From assembly GCF_036346875.1 (NCBI RefSeq), contig NZ_CP107852.1:6510001-6574000 (forward strand): DNA of 64,000 bases. The letters are read 5' to 3'. This document shows, piece by piece, positions 22,701 through 28,567 of the stretch. Both the position numbers and the translations under genes were made by a program. The notes under the pieces are model-generated. The model searched no databases. It saw only the letters and a list, made by a program, of their open reading frames with translations, and was not told the origin of the DNA. How positions within the stretch are numbered: position 1 is the stretch's first letter; every line of letters begins with the position of its first letter. Source of the stretch: Nocardia sp. NBC_00508 (GTDB lineage Bacteria; Actinomycetota; Actinomycetes; Mycobacteriales; Mycobacteriaceae).

Positions 22701-24412
22701 CCATCGTCACGGTGATCTCGGAGCCGATGGAGCCGGGCGAGCCGATCACCATCGGCGGACCCATCCGCGGCGTCAACGCGACCATCCTCGACGCGCGCTT
22801 GCATCCGGCACCCCTCGGGGTCACCGGTGAACTGCATCTCGCCGGAGACGCGCTGGCCCGCGGTTACCTGAACCGGCCGGGGCTGACCGCACAGCGGTTC
22901 GTCGCGAACCCGTTCGGGAAGCCAGGGGAGCGGATGTACCGCACCGGCGACCTGGTGCGATGGTGGACCGGGTCGAGGAACAACCGGCCCGCGGGGGATT
23001 CGGCGCAGGAGATCGAGTACGTCGGCCGCACCGATCACCAGGTCAAGATCCGCGGCTTCCGTATCGAGCTCGGCGAAATCGACGCCGCGCTCGCGCGCCA
23101 CGGCGCGGTGGTGTTCTCCACCACGATCGGGCATCGCACCTCGGCGGGCGCGACGGCACTGGTGTCGTATGTGAAGCCGCGCGCCGGGGTCGCCCTCACC
23201 GCAGGCGAACTGACCGAGCACCTGGCCGGGCTGGTGCCGAACTACATGGTCCCGCAGTCGATCATGCTGCTCGACGAGGTGCCGCTGAGCCCGGTGGGCA
23301 AGCTGGATCGCGGGAAGCTGCCCGAGCCGGTCTTCACCGCCACCAAGGGCTACCGCGCGCCGTCCACCCCCACCGAGGCGGCGCTGTGCGCGGCCTTCGC
23401 CGAGGTGCTCGGCGCGGCATCGGTCGGCGCGGACGACGGGTTCTTCGAACTCGGCGGCAACTCGCTGCTGGCCACGAAAGTGGTTGCGCACGTCCGGGAA
23501 ACGGGCATCGACCTGCCGGTGCAGCTGATGTTCGGCGATGCGACCCCCGCGGCCATCGCCGCCCGCCTCGACCGCGCGGGCGCGACCTCGGGCGCCGCCG
23601 TCGCCTCGGTGCTGGAGCCGGTACTGCCGATCCGCCCGAGCACGGCGCCGAGCCAGGCACCGCTGTTCTGCGTCCACCCGGCGATCGGGTTGGCCTGGTG
23701 CTACTCCGGGTTGCTCGCGCATCTCGCGCCGGACCGCCCGGTGTACGGGTTGCAGGCCCCGCACGTCGCGGGGGAGGAGGGCTACGGGTCGATCGCCGAG
23801 GCGGCGAGCCACTACGTGGACGCGATCAAGGCGATCCAGCCCGAGGGTCCCTACCATCTGCTGGGCTGGTCGCTCGGCGGCCTGATCGCGCAGGAGATGG
23901 CGGTGCAGCTGCAGGAGGCCGGTGACGAGGTCGCGTTGCTGTCGATGATGGACAGCTACCGGCTGTCGGACGAGTGGCTCGAGCACGCGACTCCCAGTGT
24001 TTCCGAGATCATCGGCGAACTCGGCAGCGACGAACTCGGCGCGGAGATCGATCCGGCGATGACCCTGCGGGACGCGGCCGAACTGCTGCGGGCGCGGTCC
24101 GGGCCGTTCGCGGCGCTGACCGTCGATCATCTGGAGCGGCTCTACACCGGTTACCACAACGGTGCGTTGCTCGCGCACGGCTTCCAGCCCCGCGTCTTCG
24201 ACGGCGAATTGGTCTTCTTCACCGCAGGCGACGACGAGATCAACCGGTCCGACCCGGACCGGCGCGCCGGTTCCTGGCAGCCGTATGTCACAGGCGCCAT
24301 CCACGATCACGAGCTGCGCTGCGCGCACTCCGCGATGACCACGCCGGAGGCGCTGGCGGTGATCGGCCCGGTGCTGCGGGCATGGCTGGAGGAGAAGGAG
24401 GCGCGCCCGTGA
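10751..24412 (+). CDS. Four-module nonribosomal peptide synthetase (C-A-T x4, TE)
   Basis: The 4553-residue megaenzyme has order C1-A1-T1-C2-A2-T2-C3-A3-T3-C4-A4-T4-TE with no epimerisation domain. Condensation HHxxxDG motifs are at about residues 151 (HHIAIDG), 1208 (HHICGDG), 2269 (HHIAADG) and 3355 (HHIAMDG). Carrier serines (GGNSL) are at 1024, 2085, 3155 and 4238. The thioesterase has GWSLGG with Ser4374 and His4526. Specificity codes read by eye are A1 DVWHFSLVDK, identical to the EntF serine code, A2 DALFIGMVAK, A3 DALFMGVVVK and A4 DALFLGVIVK; the last three partly match a leucine code, so hydrophobic residues are a tentative guess. C1 closely resembles the EntF/DhbF condensation domain (QRYRHDDIRRDSG, FFGPMVNLM, LATGPVEDL), implying acylation or arylation of serine by a donor supplied in trans. 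A2 has ELHEVD instead of ELGEID in its A8 motif. ATG 10751 is preferred over TTG 10748. Confidence 0.95.
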   Translation: MSSLATDRVDQCSSGEFSAQPFALSPAQTALWYAQRIRPDVPLTISQYVELHGALDEGRLLYAIERFGAETQVGQVRLVEVDGTPYQLVDPVHRPGWARIDLRSEADPHAAALRWMHEHTNSPIDLERDPLTSNAVLRIGEADYIWYSCAHHIAIDGYGAMNALTRTAEIYTALENQTEPVASRATSLAEIYADEAHYHTSSRFHNDREYWLEQLAGAGEPASLGGARLTAATHDAGRRRATAVLDDERHAALAAATTAGDTTDSSMFVAAMAAYVRSVTGNRDVVLSLPVSARTTVSLRRSAGVVSNVVPIRLRFDDSTTVADLVKATELQITGALRHQRYRHDDIRRDSGYSRDARGFFGPMVNLMLFHNELRFGGLVGSIHVLATGPVEDLSINIYNGAGDRIRVDFEANPRLYGDAEVSVHHARYLDFLGRFLEADPQTPAESLVAITAAERERVLCAWNATEMPRQDGTLPSLFAERVAADPDTIALEFGHESLTYAELDARANRLARLLIARGAGPDTTVALCLRRSLDLVIGMYAIVKAGAAYLPLDPEHPAGRIGQILRHAEPLCVLTTTHDELDLPKVAPRLDIDTARVSGFDDAPITDADRRGELRPDHLAYVIFTSGSTGKPKGVGVTHAAIVNRLRWMQHEYPLDRTDAVLQKTPATFDVSVWEFFWPLQIGARLVVAAPDGHRDPAYLARVIAEKGITTAHFVPSMLSVFVTEADLCGCTGLRQVFCSGEALPAAAVREFYAALPACELHNLYGPTEAAVDVTYWPCPADASGVPIGSPVWNTQTYVLDSRLQPVPPGGVGELYLAGVQLARGYLRQSRLTADRFVANPFTPGTRMYRTGDLARWQVGRSGDELGVLEYLGRSDFQVKIRGLRIELGEIEAALLDDPAVARAVCVAHAGRTGDELVAYVVAAKQADGDARLDTAALLTGLRRTLPGYMVPSALMQLDELPLNANGKIDRKALPAPAVGVRPIRPVAEPRTEVERVLASIFAEVLDTEIGVEDSFFEMGGNSLIAARAVARINAALGTALTIRDLFEAATIAALTQRFAMQTSDASSPRLAPTERPDRIPLSQAQQRLWILNRFSEHAAAYNMPLAVEVDGPLDVAALRAGLVDVIERHESLRTTFPESPEGPYQLIHPADAIPLMLDPIEAAGADVAALATEYAGYGFDLRSQAPIRVALYRTGPQQHVFLIVLHHICGDGWSIAPLARDLMTAVSARANGVSPQWTNLPVQYADFALWQRELLGEESDPASALSRQLTHWRSALSGLPDQLDLPLDRTRPLHRSTVGSRVEFTIPSEIRRAAVELAASRGVSMFMVLHAALATLLSRLCASGDIAIGTPIAGRSDPALDDLVGMFVNTLVLRTAVDPAAGFDRMLDVVREADLNAFANADVPFERLVEVANPERSPSRHPLFQVMLSYDHAPDLRIDLPGVRAHVLPIATDIAKFDLQLVVHDDTGDGPLSAEFGYATDVFDQKTVRSFARRFVAVLSGGVAAPELAVGDLPILDRKETENLVPLGGSPAEPPITLAKLLTDTAVRVPDAVAVRYLGTSTTYRELDERSNTLARALIDHGAGPEMVVAIALPRGLDAITAVWAVAKTGAAYVPIDPSYPGERIAHMIGDSGAMVGLTDSASLAAMPAWPAPQGKHRKSHVDWLVLGSDDLAAELAGYPADPITDAERHQPMRVSQPAYFIYTSGSTGTPKAVVVTHAGIASLAAEQTYLFGLSDSARTLHFSSPSFDASVLELLLGFAAGATMVIAPAGMYGGAELAGLLREERVTHAFVTPAALGTVPNEGLDELEAVIVGGDACSEELVETWTAGHRMHNMYGPSEATVAATATGPMLPDRPVPLGMPVRGMRLFVLDNRLHPVPPGTPGELYVSGPGVARGYHGRFGLTAQRFVANPHGRRGERMYRTGDLVVMERPGQLRFLGRADDQIKIRGFRIELHEVDHALRMHPGVRFALTMVHTDEHGQVRLASYVTADRPVEPKAVLETARQRLPGYMVPASIAVLDEVPVTPAGKLDRKALPEPVFAAPGSSRAPSTELELRVAGVFGGILGRPITGAEDSFFDLGGNSLLATRLAAAIHAKFGVELPVRSIFEMPTVAGVAEQLAAAPRTQRPALAVRTPRPGRIPLSLPQQRLWFLNRYAPESSAYNIAFVIRIAGELDVPALRAALTDLVQRHEVLRTIFPEDADGAQQVVLPVERAVPDPVVTDIDDSGAKAALEALAHTGFDLTRQTPVRLSLLRTSPERYLIGIVLHHIAADGWSLGPLTRDLAAAYAARHEGVSPSWAPLPVQYADFGLWQRACLGAEDDPASVASTQLEYWRTALADIPDQLPLPYDRPRPMEPTQQAGTVRFTLPEPLQRKLSAIAREQGASKFMVLRSAFAVLLRCVTGGRDIVIGTPVAGRTDTKLDDLVGMFVNTLVLRSDVDPDRGFADLLRADRDTELAAMAHADIPFERIVEELGRETRSSGRHPLFQVALSVQDGPVPALELPGLALRAEPLDIALAKFDLELRVSNIGFDAETDADTGDPGGAFEFVYAAELFDAVTIETLADRFLRVLAAIAADPRVLVRDIDARTDHERRTLAPAHGGPPAPPCTLAAYFTATAQRRPHNTALCFGTTSLTYDEIDRRSNQLARALIARGLGPGDRVALGLIRSIDSVVAMLAAAKSGATFVPVDPKYPADRIRHMLADSGCAIGVTVAAHVEQLRAGGPMGRDIEWLLLDRPGFAAELAGHDDAPIDDRERTRALQVADLAYLVYTSGSTGTPKGVAVPHSGLSNLADEIRDRIGVDEHSRTLHFATPSFDAAILDLLIALGAGAAMVICPTDIYGGDELAALMERERISHGFMTPAALATIDHERWPLPQVRALMVGGEALAPDLVARWASGRLMCNVYGPTETTVVITISGPMRSSEQITIGSLVRGARGLVLDERLRPVPVGVPGELYLAGHGVAQGYLDRFGLTATRFVADPYGPPGARMYRTGDVVRWNAAGEVVYLGRSDHQVKLRGFRIELGEITAALGDHPSVRYAHTEVRRIAGADRIVAYVQPADRAPGVDVETLRAFVARRLPVHMVPACITVLDTIPLTPVGKLDIKALPEPRFTADAGGREPRTESERLVAAVMGELLGADGVSAEDSFFDIGGNSLLATQLVARLAAATNVRLAVRTVFATPTVSALAELLDAGAQPDEGRPALVRRSRPERIPLSAAQRRLWFLNRFNAGGAADRSAGAYNIPLVLRMTGRLNVDALVSALHAVQARHETLRTVFPETDGAPFQVVLDPADAAIALSRATVPHDQVEATVRRFAAPGFDLATTVPIRAALISVAAGGAAVPGMSEQHVLVLVVHHIAMDGWSLEPVAADIAVAYRAACAGVAPDWAEPEVQYADYTLWQQDVLGTEDDPDSVVSGQLDYWRRTLDGIPELLSVPADRPRPPTPSYRGGTVECTVDPVTHRELQMIAGSNNVSLFMVLHAALAVLLHRMTATDDVTIGSPIAGRGHPALDRMVGMFVNTLVLRTRIDPGARFTDLLHAVRETDLDAFAHADLPFERLVEVLNPARSQAHHPMFQVMLSVRNEPVGGLDLPRLHIESTDLDTGIAKFDLQFTLTEAQTAHRDPAGISVAVNYATDLFDESTAQRLGRRLTRLLAAIAANPTTAVGDLELLDPAEWSGLAPVRGAKPDRPVTFPEVFEQAANVDRGAVALISDGTEVTYGALDRWTNRLARVLIRRGVGPETLVALGIPRSVESVATVLAVAKAGAAFVPVDPLYPQQRIAHMLSDSGTALGITLSNYRGELPEGTEWIVLDDPAFRGLVLDAPDAPITDAERLAPLRIDNPAYVVYTSGSTGTPKGVVVTHGGLSNFAAETAQRFDVEPTCRVLHFATPSFDAAMLDLLLALGGAAALVITPPGVVGGDDLRRVFVQERITHAFITTSALGTVDPTGVTELQHVLVGGEALPPDLVTRWAPARKLYNVYGPTETTIVTVISEPMEPGEPITIGGPIRGVNATILDARLHPAPLGVTGELHLAGDALARGYLNRPGLTAQRFVANPFGKPGERMYRTGDLVRWWTGSRNNRPAGDSAQEIEYVGRTDHQVKIRGFRIELGEIDAALARHGAVVFSTTIGHRTSAGATALVSYVKPRAGVALTAGELTEHLAGLVPNYMVPQSIMLLDEVPLSPVGKLDRGKLPEPVFTATKGYRAPSTPTEAALCAAFAEVLGAASVGADDGFFELGGNSLLATKVVAHVRETGIDLPVQLMFGDATPAAIAARLDRAGATSGAAVASVLEPVLPIRPSTAPSQAPLFCVHPAIGLAWCYSGLLAHLAPDRPVYGLQAPHVAGEEGYGSIAEAASHYVDAIKAIQPEGPYHLLGWSLGGLIAQEMAVQLQEAGDEVALLSMMDSYRLSDEWLEHATPSVSEIIGELGSDELGAEIDPAMTLRDAAELLRARSGPFAALTVDHLERLYTGYHNGALLAHGFQPRVFDGELVFFTAGDDEINRSDPDRRAGSWQPYVTGAIHDHELRCAHSAMTTPEALAVIGPVLRAWLEEKEARP

Positions 24413-25401
24413 GTTTGGCGGTGGAGGTGACCGGCCTGGTGAAGAACTACGGCCGGGTGCGTGTGCTGGACGAGATCGACCTACAGATCCCGACCGGCAC
24501 GGTGATGGGTCTGCTCGGACCCAACGGCGCGGGCAAGACGACGACCGTGCGGATCGTCACCACGCTGCTGAAGCCGTGCGCCGGATCGGTGCGGGTGGCG
24601 GGCGTCGACGTGCTGCGCGATCCCGCGGCCGCGCGCAAACGGATCGGCCTGTCCGGCCAGTACGCCGCCGTCGACGCCAACCTCTCCGGCTACGAGAACC
24701 TGCGCATGGTCGCCCGGCTGTACGGGATGTCGTCGCGCCAGGCCTCCGCCAGGGCCGATGAGTTGCTCAGCGCGCTCGGGCTCGACTATGCCGCGCACCG
24801 CAGGGCGGGGACCTACTCCGGCGGCATGACCCGTCGCCTGGATCTCGCGGGCGCGCTGGTCGCCCGGCCGGCCGTGGTGGTGCTGGACGAACCGACCACC
24901 GGTCTGGACCCGCGCGGCAGGCTGGACATGTGGCGGGTCATCGGCGATCTCGTCGACGACGGCACCACGGTGCTGCTCACCACGCAATATCTGGAAGAGG
25001 CCGATCTGCTGGCCGACCGCATCACAGTCATCGACCACGGGCGGGTCATCGCGCGCGGCTCGGCCGATGAGCTGAAGACCTCGATCGGCGGTGACCGGCT
25101 CACCGTGACGCTGGCCGCGGGTCAGGACGCCGAGCCCGCGCTGGCCGTGCTGGCGCAGATCGGCGTCGGCGAGCCCAGCCACGAGGCCGGGACCGACGAG
25201 GCCTCGGTGGTGGTCGGTGACGGCTCGCGCAGCATGGTGGAGGCGCTGCGCCGACTCGACGACGCGGGCGTCTGCGTGGTCGACGCGAACGTGCACCGGC
25301 CGAGTCTTGACGACGTCTTCCTTTCCCTCACCGGCAAGCCGGGCCGCGCGACCCTCGCGGACCCGGAAACCGACGACGTACAACAGGAGATCATGTCGTG
25401 A
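24409..25401 (+). CDS. ABC transporter ATP-binding protein, DrrA type
   Basis: The 330-residue ATPase has Walker A GPNGAGKTT (residues about 37-45), the Q-loop region LSGQYAAVD, signature YSGGMTRRLDLAGAL, Walker B VVVLDEPTTGLDPRG and the DrrA-type C-terminal extension. It energises export of a lipophilic product with the permease that follows. Its GTG start overlaps the NRPS stop by four bases (GTGA), with a purine-rich GGAGGAGAAGGAG just upstream, so it is translationally coupled. Context makes the NRPS product the likely cargo or the compound to which it gives self-resistance. Confidence 0.93.
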   Translation: MSLAVEVTGLVKNYGRVRVLDEIDLQIPTGTVMGLLGPNGAGKTTTVRIVTTLLKPCAGSVRVAGVDVLRDPAAARKRIGLSGQYAAVDANLSGYENLRMVARLYGMSSRQASARADELLSALGLDYAAHRRAGTYSGGMTRRLDLAGALVARPAVVVLDEPTTGLDPRGRLDMWRVIGDLVDDGTTVLLTTQYLEEADLLADRITVIDHGRVIARGSADELKTSIGGDRLTVTLAAGQDAEPALAVLAQIGVGEPSHEAGTDEASVVVGDGSRSMVEALRRLDDAGVCVVDANVHRPSLDDVFLSLTGKPGRATLADPETDDVQQEIMS

Positions 25402-26267
25402 GCACGGCAGTGGCCGGGGAGGCACACCCGAAGGCCGAGACGGAAGCACCAGTGCCGCAACCGGACTCGGGCCCACGGCTGCGGCTGTTCCGGGACAGCG
25501 CCATCGTCGCCCACCGCAACTTGCTGACCATCCTGCGCGTGCCCACGCTGCTGGTGACGGCCACTATCCAGCCGCTGATGTTCGTGTTCCTGTTCGCCTA
25601 CATCTTCGGCGCCTCGCTCGGCGGCGGTCAGTACCGGGAATTCCTGCTCGCCGGCATCTTCACCCAGACGGTCGCCTTCAATGCCGCCTTCACCACCGTC
25701 GGTCTGGCGGGAGATCTGCAGAAGGGCATCATCGACCGGATGCGGGCGCTGCCGATGTCGCGGCTGGCCGTGCTGATGGGCCGCACGCTGTCGGATCTGG
25801 TGGTCAACATCCTCAGCCTGGCCGTGATGGTGGGGTGCGGGTACGTCGTCGGCTGGCGCATCCACGGCAGCGTTGCCGACGCCGCCCTGGCGTTCGCGGT
25901 GATCCTGTTGTTCGCGTTCGCGATGTCCTGGGTCGGCGCGCTGACCGGGCTGCTGTCGCCGACCGTCGAGGTGGCCCAGAGCGCCGGGCTGATCTGGCTG
26001 TTCCCGCTGACGTTCATCTCCTCGGCGTTCATCTCGGCCGAGACCCTGCCCGGCCCGCTGCGCACGATCGCGGAATGGAATCCGATCACCGCGGTGTCGG
26101 CGGCGGGACGCAAGTTGTTCGACAACGGCGCTCCGCCCACCTTCGTCGCACCCACCGGGTGGGCAGCTGACCACTGCATCGAGTACTCGGTGGCGTGCTC
26201 GGTGGCGATCCTCATGGTGGCCGTGCCGCTGGCGCTGATGCGCTACCGCAAGGTGGCGAGCCGCTGA
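25398..26267 (+). CDS. ABC-2 type permease, DrrB type
   Basis: This 289-residue membrane protein has a 35-residue charged N terminus, then six membrane helices in ABC-2 order. Family motifs are visible: TILRVPTLLVTATIQPLMFVFLFAYIFG at the first helix, KGIIDRMRALPMSR in the coupling loop, and ISSAFISAETLPGPLRTIAEWNPIT near the end. It pairs with the DrrA-like ATPase, whose stop it overlaps by four bases. Homologous pairs export daunorubicin, mycobacterial phthiocerol lipids or glycopeptidolipids. It is the last gene of the NRPS operon. Confidence 0.93.
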   Translation: MSTAVAGEAHPKAETEAPVPQPDSGPRLRLFRDSAIVAHRNLLTILRVPTLLVTATIQPLMFVFLFAYIFGASLGGGQYREFLLAGIFTQTVAFNAAFTTVGLAGDLQKGIIDRMRALPMSRLAVLMGRTLSDLVVNILSLAVMVGCGYVVGWRIHGSVADAALAFAVILLFAFAMSWVGALTGLLSPTVEVAQSAGLIWLFPLTFISSAFISAETLPGPLRTIAEWNPITAVSAAGRKLFDNGAPPTFVAPTGWAADHCIEYSVACSVAILMVAVPLALMRYRKVASR

Positions 26268-26290
26268 CCGCTGCCTGTGCACGCAAGCGA

Positions 26291-26322
26291 ACGGCCGCCG
26301 CATCGAACGATGCGGCGGCCGT
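26291..26322. terminator. Perfect 15-bp hairpin, bidirectional terminator
   Basis: ACGGCCGCCGCATCG at 26291-26305 pairs perfectly with 26308-26322 across a two-base AA gap. It lies between the convergent drrB-like and rbpA genes and probably ends both transcripts. No long T-run follows, as is common in high-GC actinobacteria. Confidence 0.85.
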
Positions 26323-26339
26323 GTCGTGCCGATGGATGC

Positions 26340-26675
26340 TCAGGCGCGCCGGCGCGTCTTGAGCAGGTCGAGGCGCTCCTTGAGCAGTTCCTCGAGCTCC
26401 TCCTTGCTGCGCCGTTCCAGCAGCATGTCCCAATGGGTGCGCGGTGGCTTGACCTTCTTGGCCTCTTGGCCGGTGCCCTCGATCAGCACGCCCTCCTGAC
26501 CGTTGCGGCACAGCCAGGTCGGCGGGATCTCGGCATCGTCGGCGAAGGGTACGTCGAATTCCTCGCCGTTGTCGGTCCGGTACCGGGCGATCCGACGCGG
26601 AGCCAGGTCGTGGTCGCGATCGGTCTCGTAGCTCACCGCTCCGAGCCGACTGCCTCGGAGTACGCGATCTGCCAT
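26340..26675 (-). CDS. rbpA: RNA polymerase-binding protein RbpA
   Basis: The 111-residue protein is a clear RbpA. It starts MADRVLRGSRLGAVSYETDRDHDLAPR, followed by the core TDNGEEFDVPFADDAEIPPTW with CRNG, and the C-terminal sigma-interacting helix with HWDMLLERRSKEELEELLKERL. In mycobacteria and Streptomyces RbpA binds RNA polymerase and the principal sigma factor and stabilises the open complex. The family is restricted to actinobacteria, which fixes the phylum. The 240-bp gap upstream, shared with a divergent zinc-binding small protein, should carry its promoter. Confidence 0.95.
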   Translation of the reverse strand: MADRVLRGSRLGAVSYETDRDHDLAPRRIARYRTDNGEEFDVPFADDAEIPPTWLCRNGQEGVLIEGTGQEAKKVKPPRTHWDMLLERRSKEELEELLKERLDLLKTRRRA

Positions 26676-26915
26676 GGTGTGCCTCTCCCTGTGTGCTCGA
26701 GTCTTCGTGCGCTGCGACCGTCTCCCGCGCGAGCGGGCACGCTCGCTGGACCTACTGTGCAACGATCGGGCCAGCGCCGATAGTTCCCGACGCGGCCGCG
26801 GTGAACCGTTCCATTGTAGTGCCACCGATGTGCAGAGCCCGCCACGCCTGGCGCGGGTCGGTTCCCGGGGGTCACTGAACGGATCGGGGGCCGCGAGCCA
26901 TTAGTGTTCTGCGTC

Positions 26916-27242
26916 ATGTCGCGCAAGCGCTTGCTGTCCTGCCTGTGGTGCGGGCGGGCGATCGTGGAGTCGGAGGCCGGGCGTCGTCGCCGTTACTGCC
27001 GTCAGTCCTGTCGCCAACGCGCCTACGAACACCGCAACAGCCTGAAGGGAACCGGGATTCCCGACGATTCGGTGGTGCTCAGCGCCCAAGAGGCCGCCGA
27101 CCTGGCCGACCGCTGGTTCGCCGCCCGGTGCGCCGCCGAGGACGTCGCCACGGCCATTGCCGAGGGTGCGACACCCGAGGAGTTGGCGATGCTCGGCAAG
27201 ACCCTCGTCGCGCTCACCCGCGACGCGGAACGTCTGCGCTGA
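26916..27242 (+). CDS. Small CxxC zinc-ribbon-like protein
   Basis: The 108-residue protein has an N-terminal cysteine cluster, CLWCGRAI followed by YCRQSCRQRAYEHR, that looks like a four-cysteine zinc site. It resembles small actinobacterial proteins annotated only as hypothetical. The C-terminal half is helical with an acidic patch. ATG 26916 (MSRKRLLSC) is preferred to the in-frame GTG 12 bases upstream. Its 3' end overlaps the convergent membrane-protein gene by 29 bp. Function unknown; a nucleic-acid-binding role is only a guess from the zinc site. Confidence 0.75.
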   Translation: MSRKRLLSCLWCGRAIVESEAGRRRRYCRQSCRQRAYEHRNSLKGTGIPDDSVVLSAQEAADLADRWFAARCAAEDVATAIAEGATPEELAMLGKTLVALTRDAERLR

Positions 27243-28296
27243 CCGATTCCGCGGTCGGCCGCCCGGTACCGCGGTGACGCACGTAGACCGCGCCGAGCAG
27301 CGCTGCGACAGTCGCGGCCAGCCCGGCCGCCGCTGCCCATGTGAGGCGATCCGGGTGGACCAGCGGTTGAGCGCGCATCGCCTGCCAGAAGACGAGGGCG
27401 AGCAGACCGGAGTAACCCGCCGCCAGCACGCCGACGACCGCCGCGCGGGCGCGTTCGGCGCGCAGCCAGCCATAGCGCGGAGCAAGCCAGGCCAGCGCGA
27501 CGGACACGAGCAACAGCACCTGGATGCCGTGCAGCCCGACGAAATGCGGAATGCGCAGATCACCCCCGACGGTGCTCCAGTGCGTGATCGGCATGCTCGC
27601 GAGTCCGTCGCGGGCATCCTCCGACCGGGCCGCGTCGTCCAGCACCGTATGCCCGGCTATCAGTTCGACCACCCGGCCATCGGCGCCGCGTACGAGCTGC
27701 TTGCCGGTGTACCCCATGACATAGCCCAGCGCCATACCGACCACGGCGAGGCCGAGCCCGGCATGGATGGCGCGGGCCGTCGGACGGTCCGCGACGCGCT
27801 GCCAGGACAAGATGAGCACGATCAGCAGATTCGCGAAGAACAGACCCGGCACGCCGGACATGAAGATGGTCTGCCCGATCCGGTTCACCGGGTCCGGGTC
27901 GGCGTTGTTGAAGTGACTGAACGTGCCCCGGGCCGCCTGCACAGCGATGAAACCGACGTCGAGGACGCCGGTCACGGCGAACACCGTTCCGAGCCACCAG
28001 GTGACACGACTTCCCCGGTGCGGCAACGACAGCAGCCACGCCAGTGTGAGGCTGTAGAGCGTGAACGCGACGCCGAACTTGCACGGCTTGAGCCACACCG
28101 ACTCGCCGAGCAAGACGCGGTCGTCGGCGAGCATGCCGCCGATCGAGACCACCGCGAGCGCTGCCATGACGGCCGCGGTCACCATGAGCGGCCGGTGCAA
28201 CCGGGATGCGGCGGGCAGAGGTTCCGGCGCCCCGCCGCGGTGTGGTCGTGCCGTCGGCTTCCGATCCGGTGCGGCGGCGAGATGTGTTGGGGCCAT
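27214..28296 (-). CDS. Multi-pass membrane protein of unknown function
   Basis: The 360-residue protein has about nine to ten hydrophobic helices after a 35-residue Arg/Pro-rich N terminus. Readable stretches include ESVWLKPCKFGVAFTLYSLTLAW, FNNADPDPVNRIGQTIFMSG, THWSTVGGDLRIPHFVGLHGIQ and ALVFWQAMRAQPLV. The histidines in the later helices (HFVGLHGIQ) could ligand a metal or haem, but no family assignment is secure. ATG 28296 (MAPTHLAA) is chosen; the frame is open another 101 codons upstream without membrane character. Confidence 0.75.
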   Translation of the reverse strand: MAPTHLAAAPDRKPTARPHRGGAPEPLPAASRLHRPLMVTAAVMAALAVVSIGGMLADDRVLLGESVWLKPCKFGVAFTLYSLTLAWLLSLPHRGSRVTWWLGTVFAVTGVLDVGFIAVQAARGTFSHFNNADPDPVNRIGQTIFMSGVPGLFFANLLIVLILSWQRVADRPTARAIHAGLGLAVVGMALGYVMGYTGKQLVRGADGRVVELIAGHTVLDDAARSEDARDGLASMPITHWSTVGGDLRIPHFVGLHGIQVLLLVSVALAWLAPRYGWLRAERARAAVVGVLAAGYSGLLALVFWQAMRAQPLVHPDRLTWAAAAGLAATVAALLGAVYVRHRGTGRPTAESVSADVPRRG

Positions 28297-28567
28297 GGAT
28301 CGAACGTAGGAATCATGGATCCCGGCGGACGTCCCGCTACAGCGGGATTCGTGTCTCGTACTCCGGTACCGCGCCGTTGGGCTACAGCTACGGGGGAGCT
28401 GCTCGAGGGGCAGGCGAAGATCGGGACGAACCGGATTGCTCCATCGAATTCCACCCTGGCCGATCATCGAATCTTGTAGTGTCGCAAGGCGAATACGTTT
28501 CACCCGGTGGGGGCGTGCTCCGGGTGGCGACAAGGAGAATATCTTCATCGCCCAGGGGGTCGATACC

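Noticed and set aside
20837..24328. 1163-residue open frame opposite the NRPS
   Set aside because: Antisense shadow of the high-GC NRPS gene; the product is Arg/His/Gly/Asp-rich without domains, while the plus strand has complete NRPS motifs throughout.
10751..24412. Calling the NRPS an enterobactin- or nocobactin-type siderophore synthetase
   Set aside because: Only C1, A1 and TE resemble EntF; there are no DHB or salicylate synthesis genes, no hydroxylase and no iron transporter in the window, and modules 2-4 do not carry hydroxy-ornithine or hydroxy-lysine codes.
27157..28479. 440-residue plus-strand frame
   Set aside because: Antisense to a clear multi-pass membrane protein; no domains.
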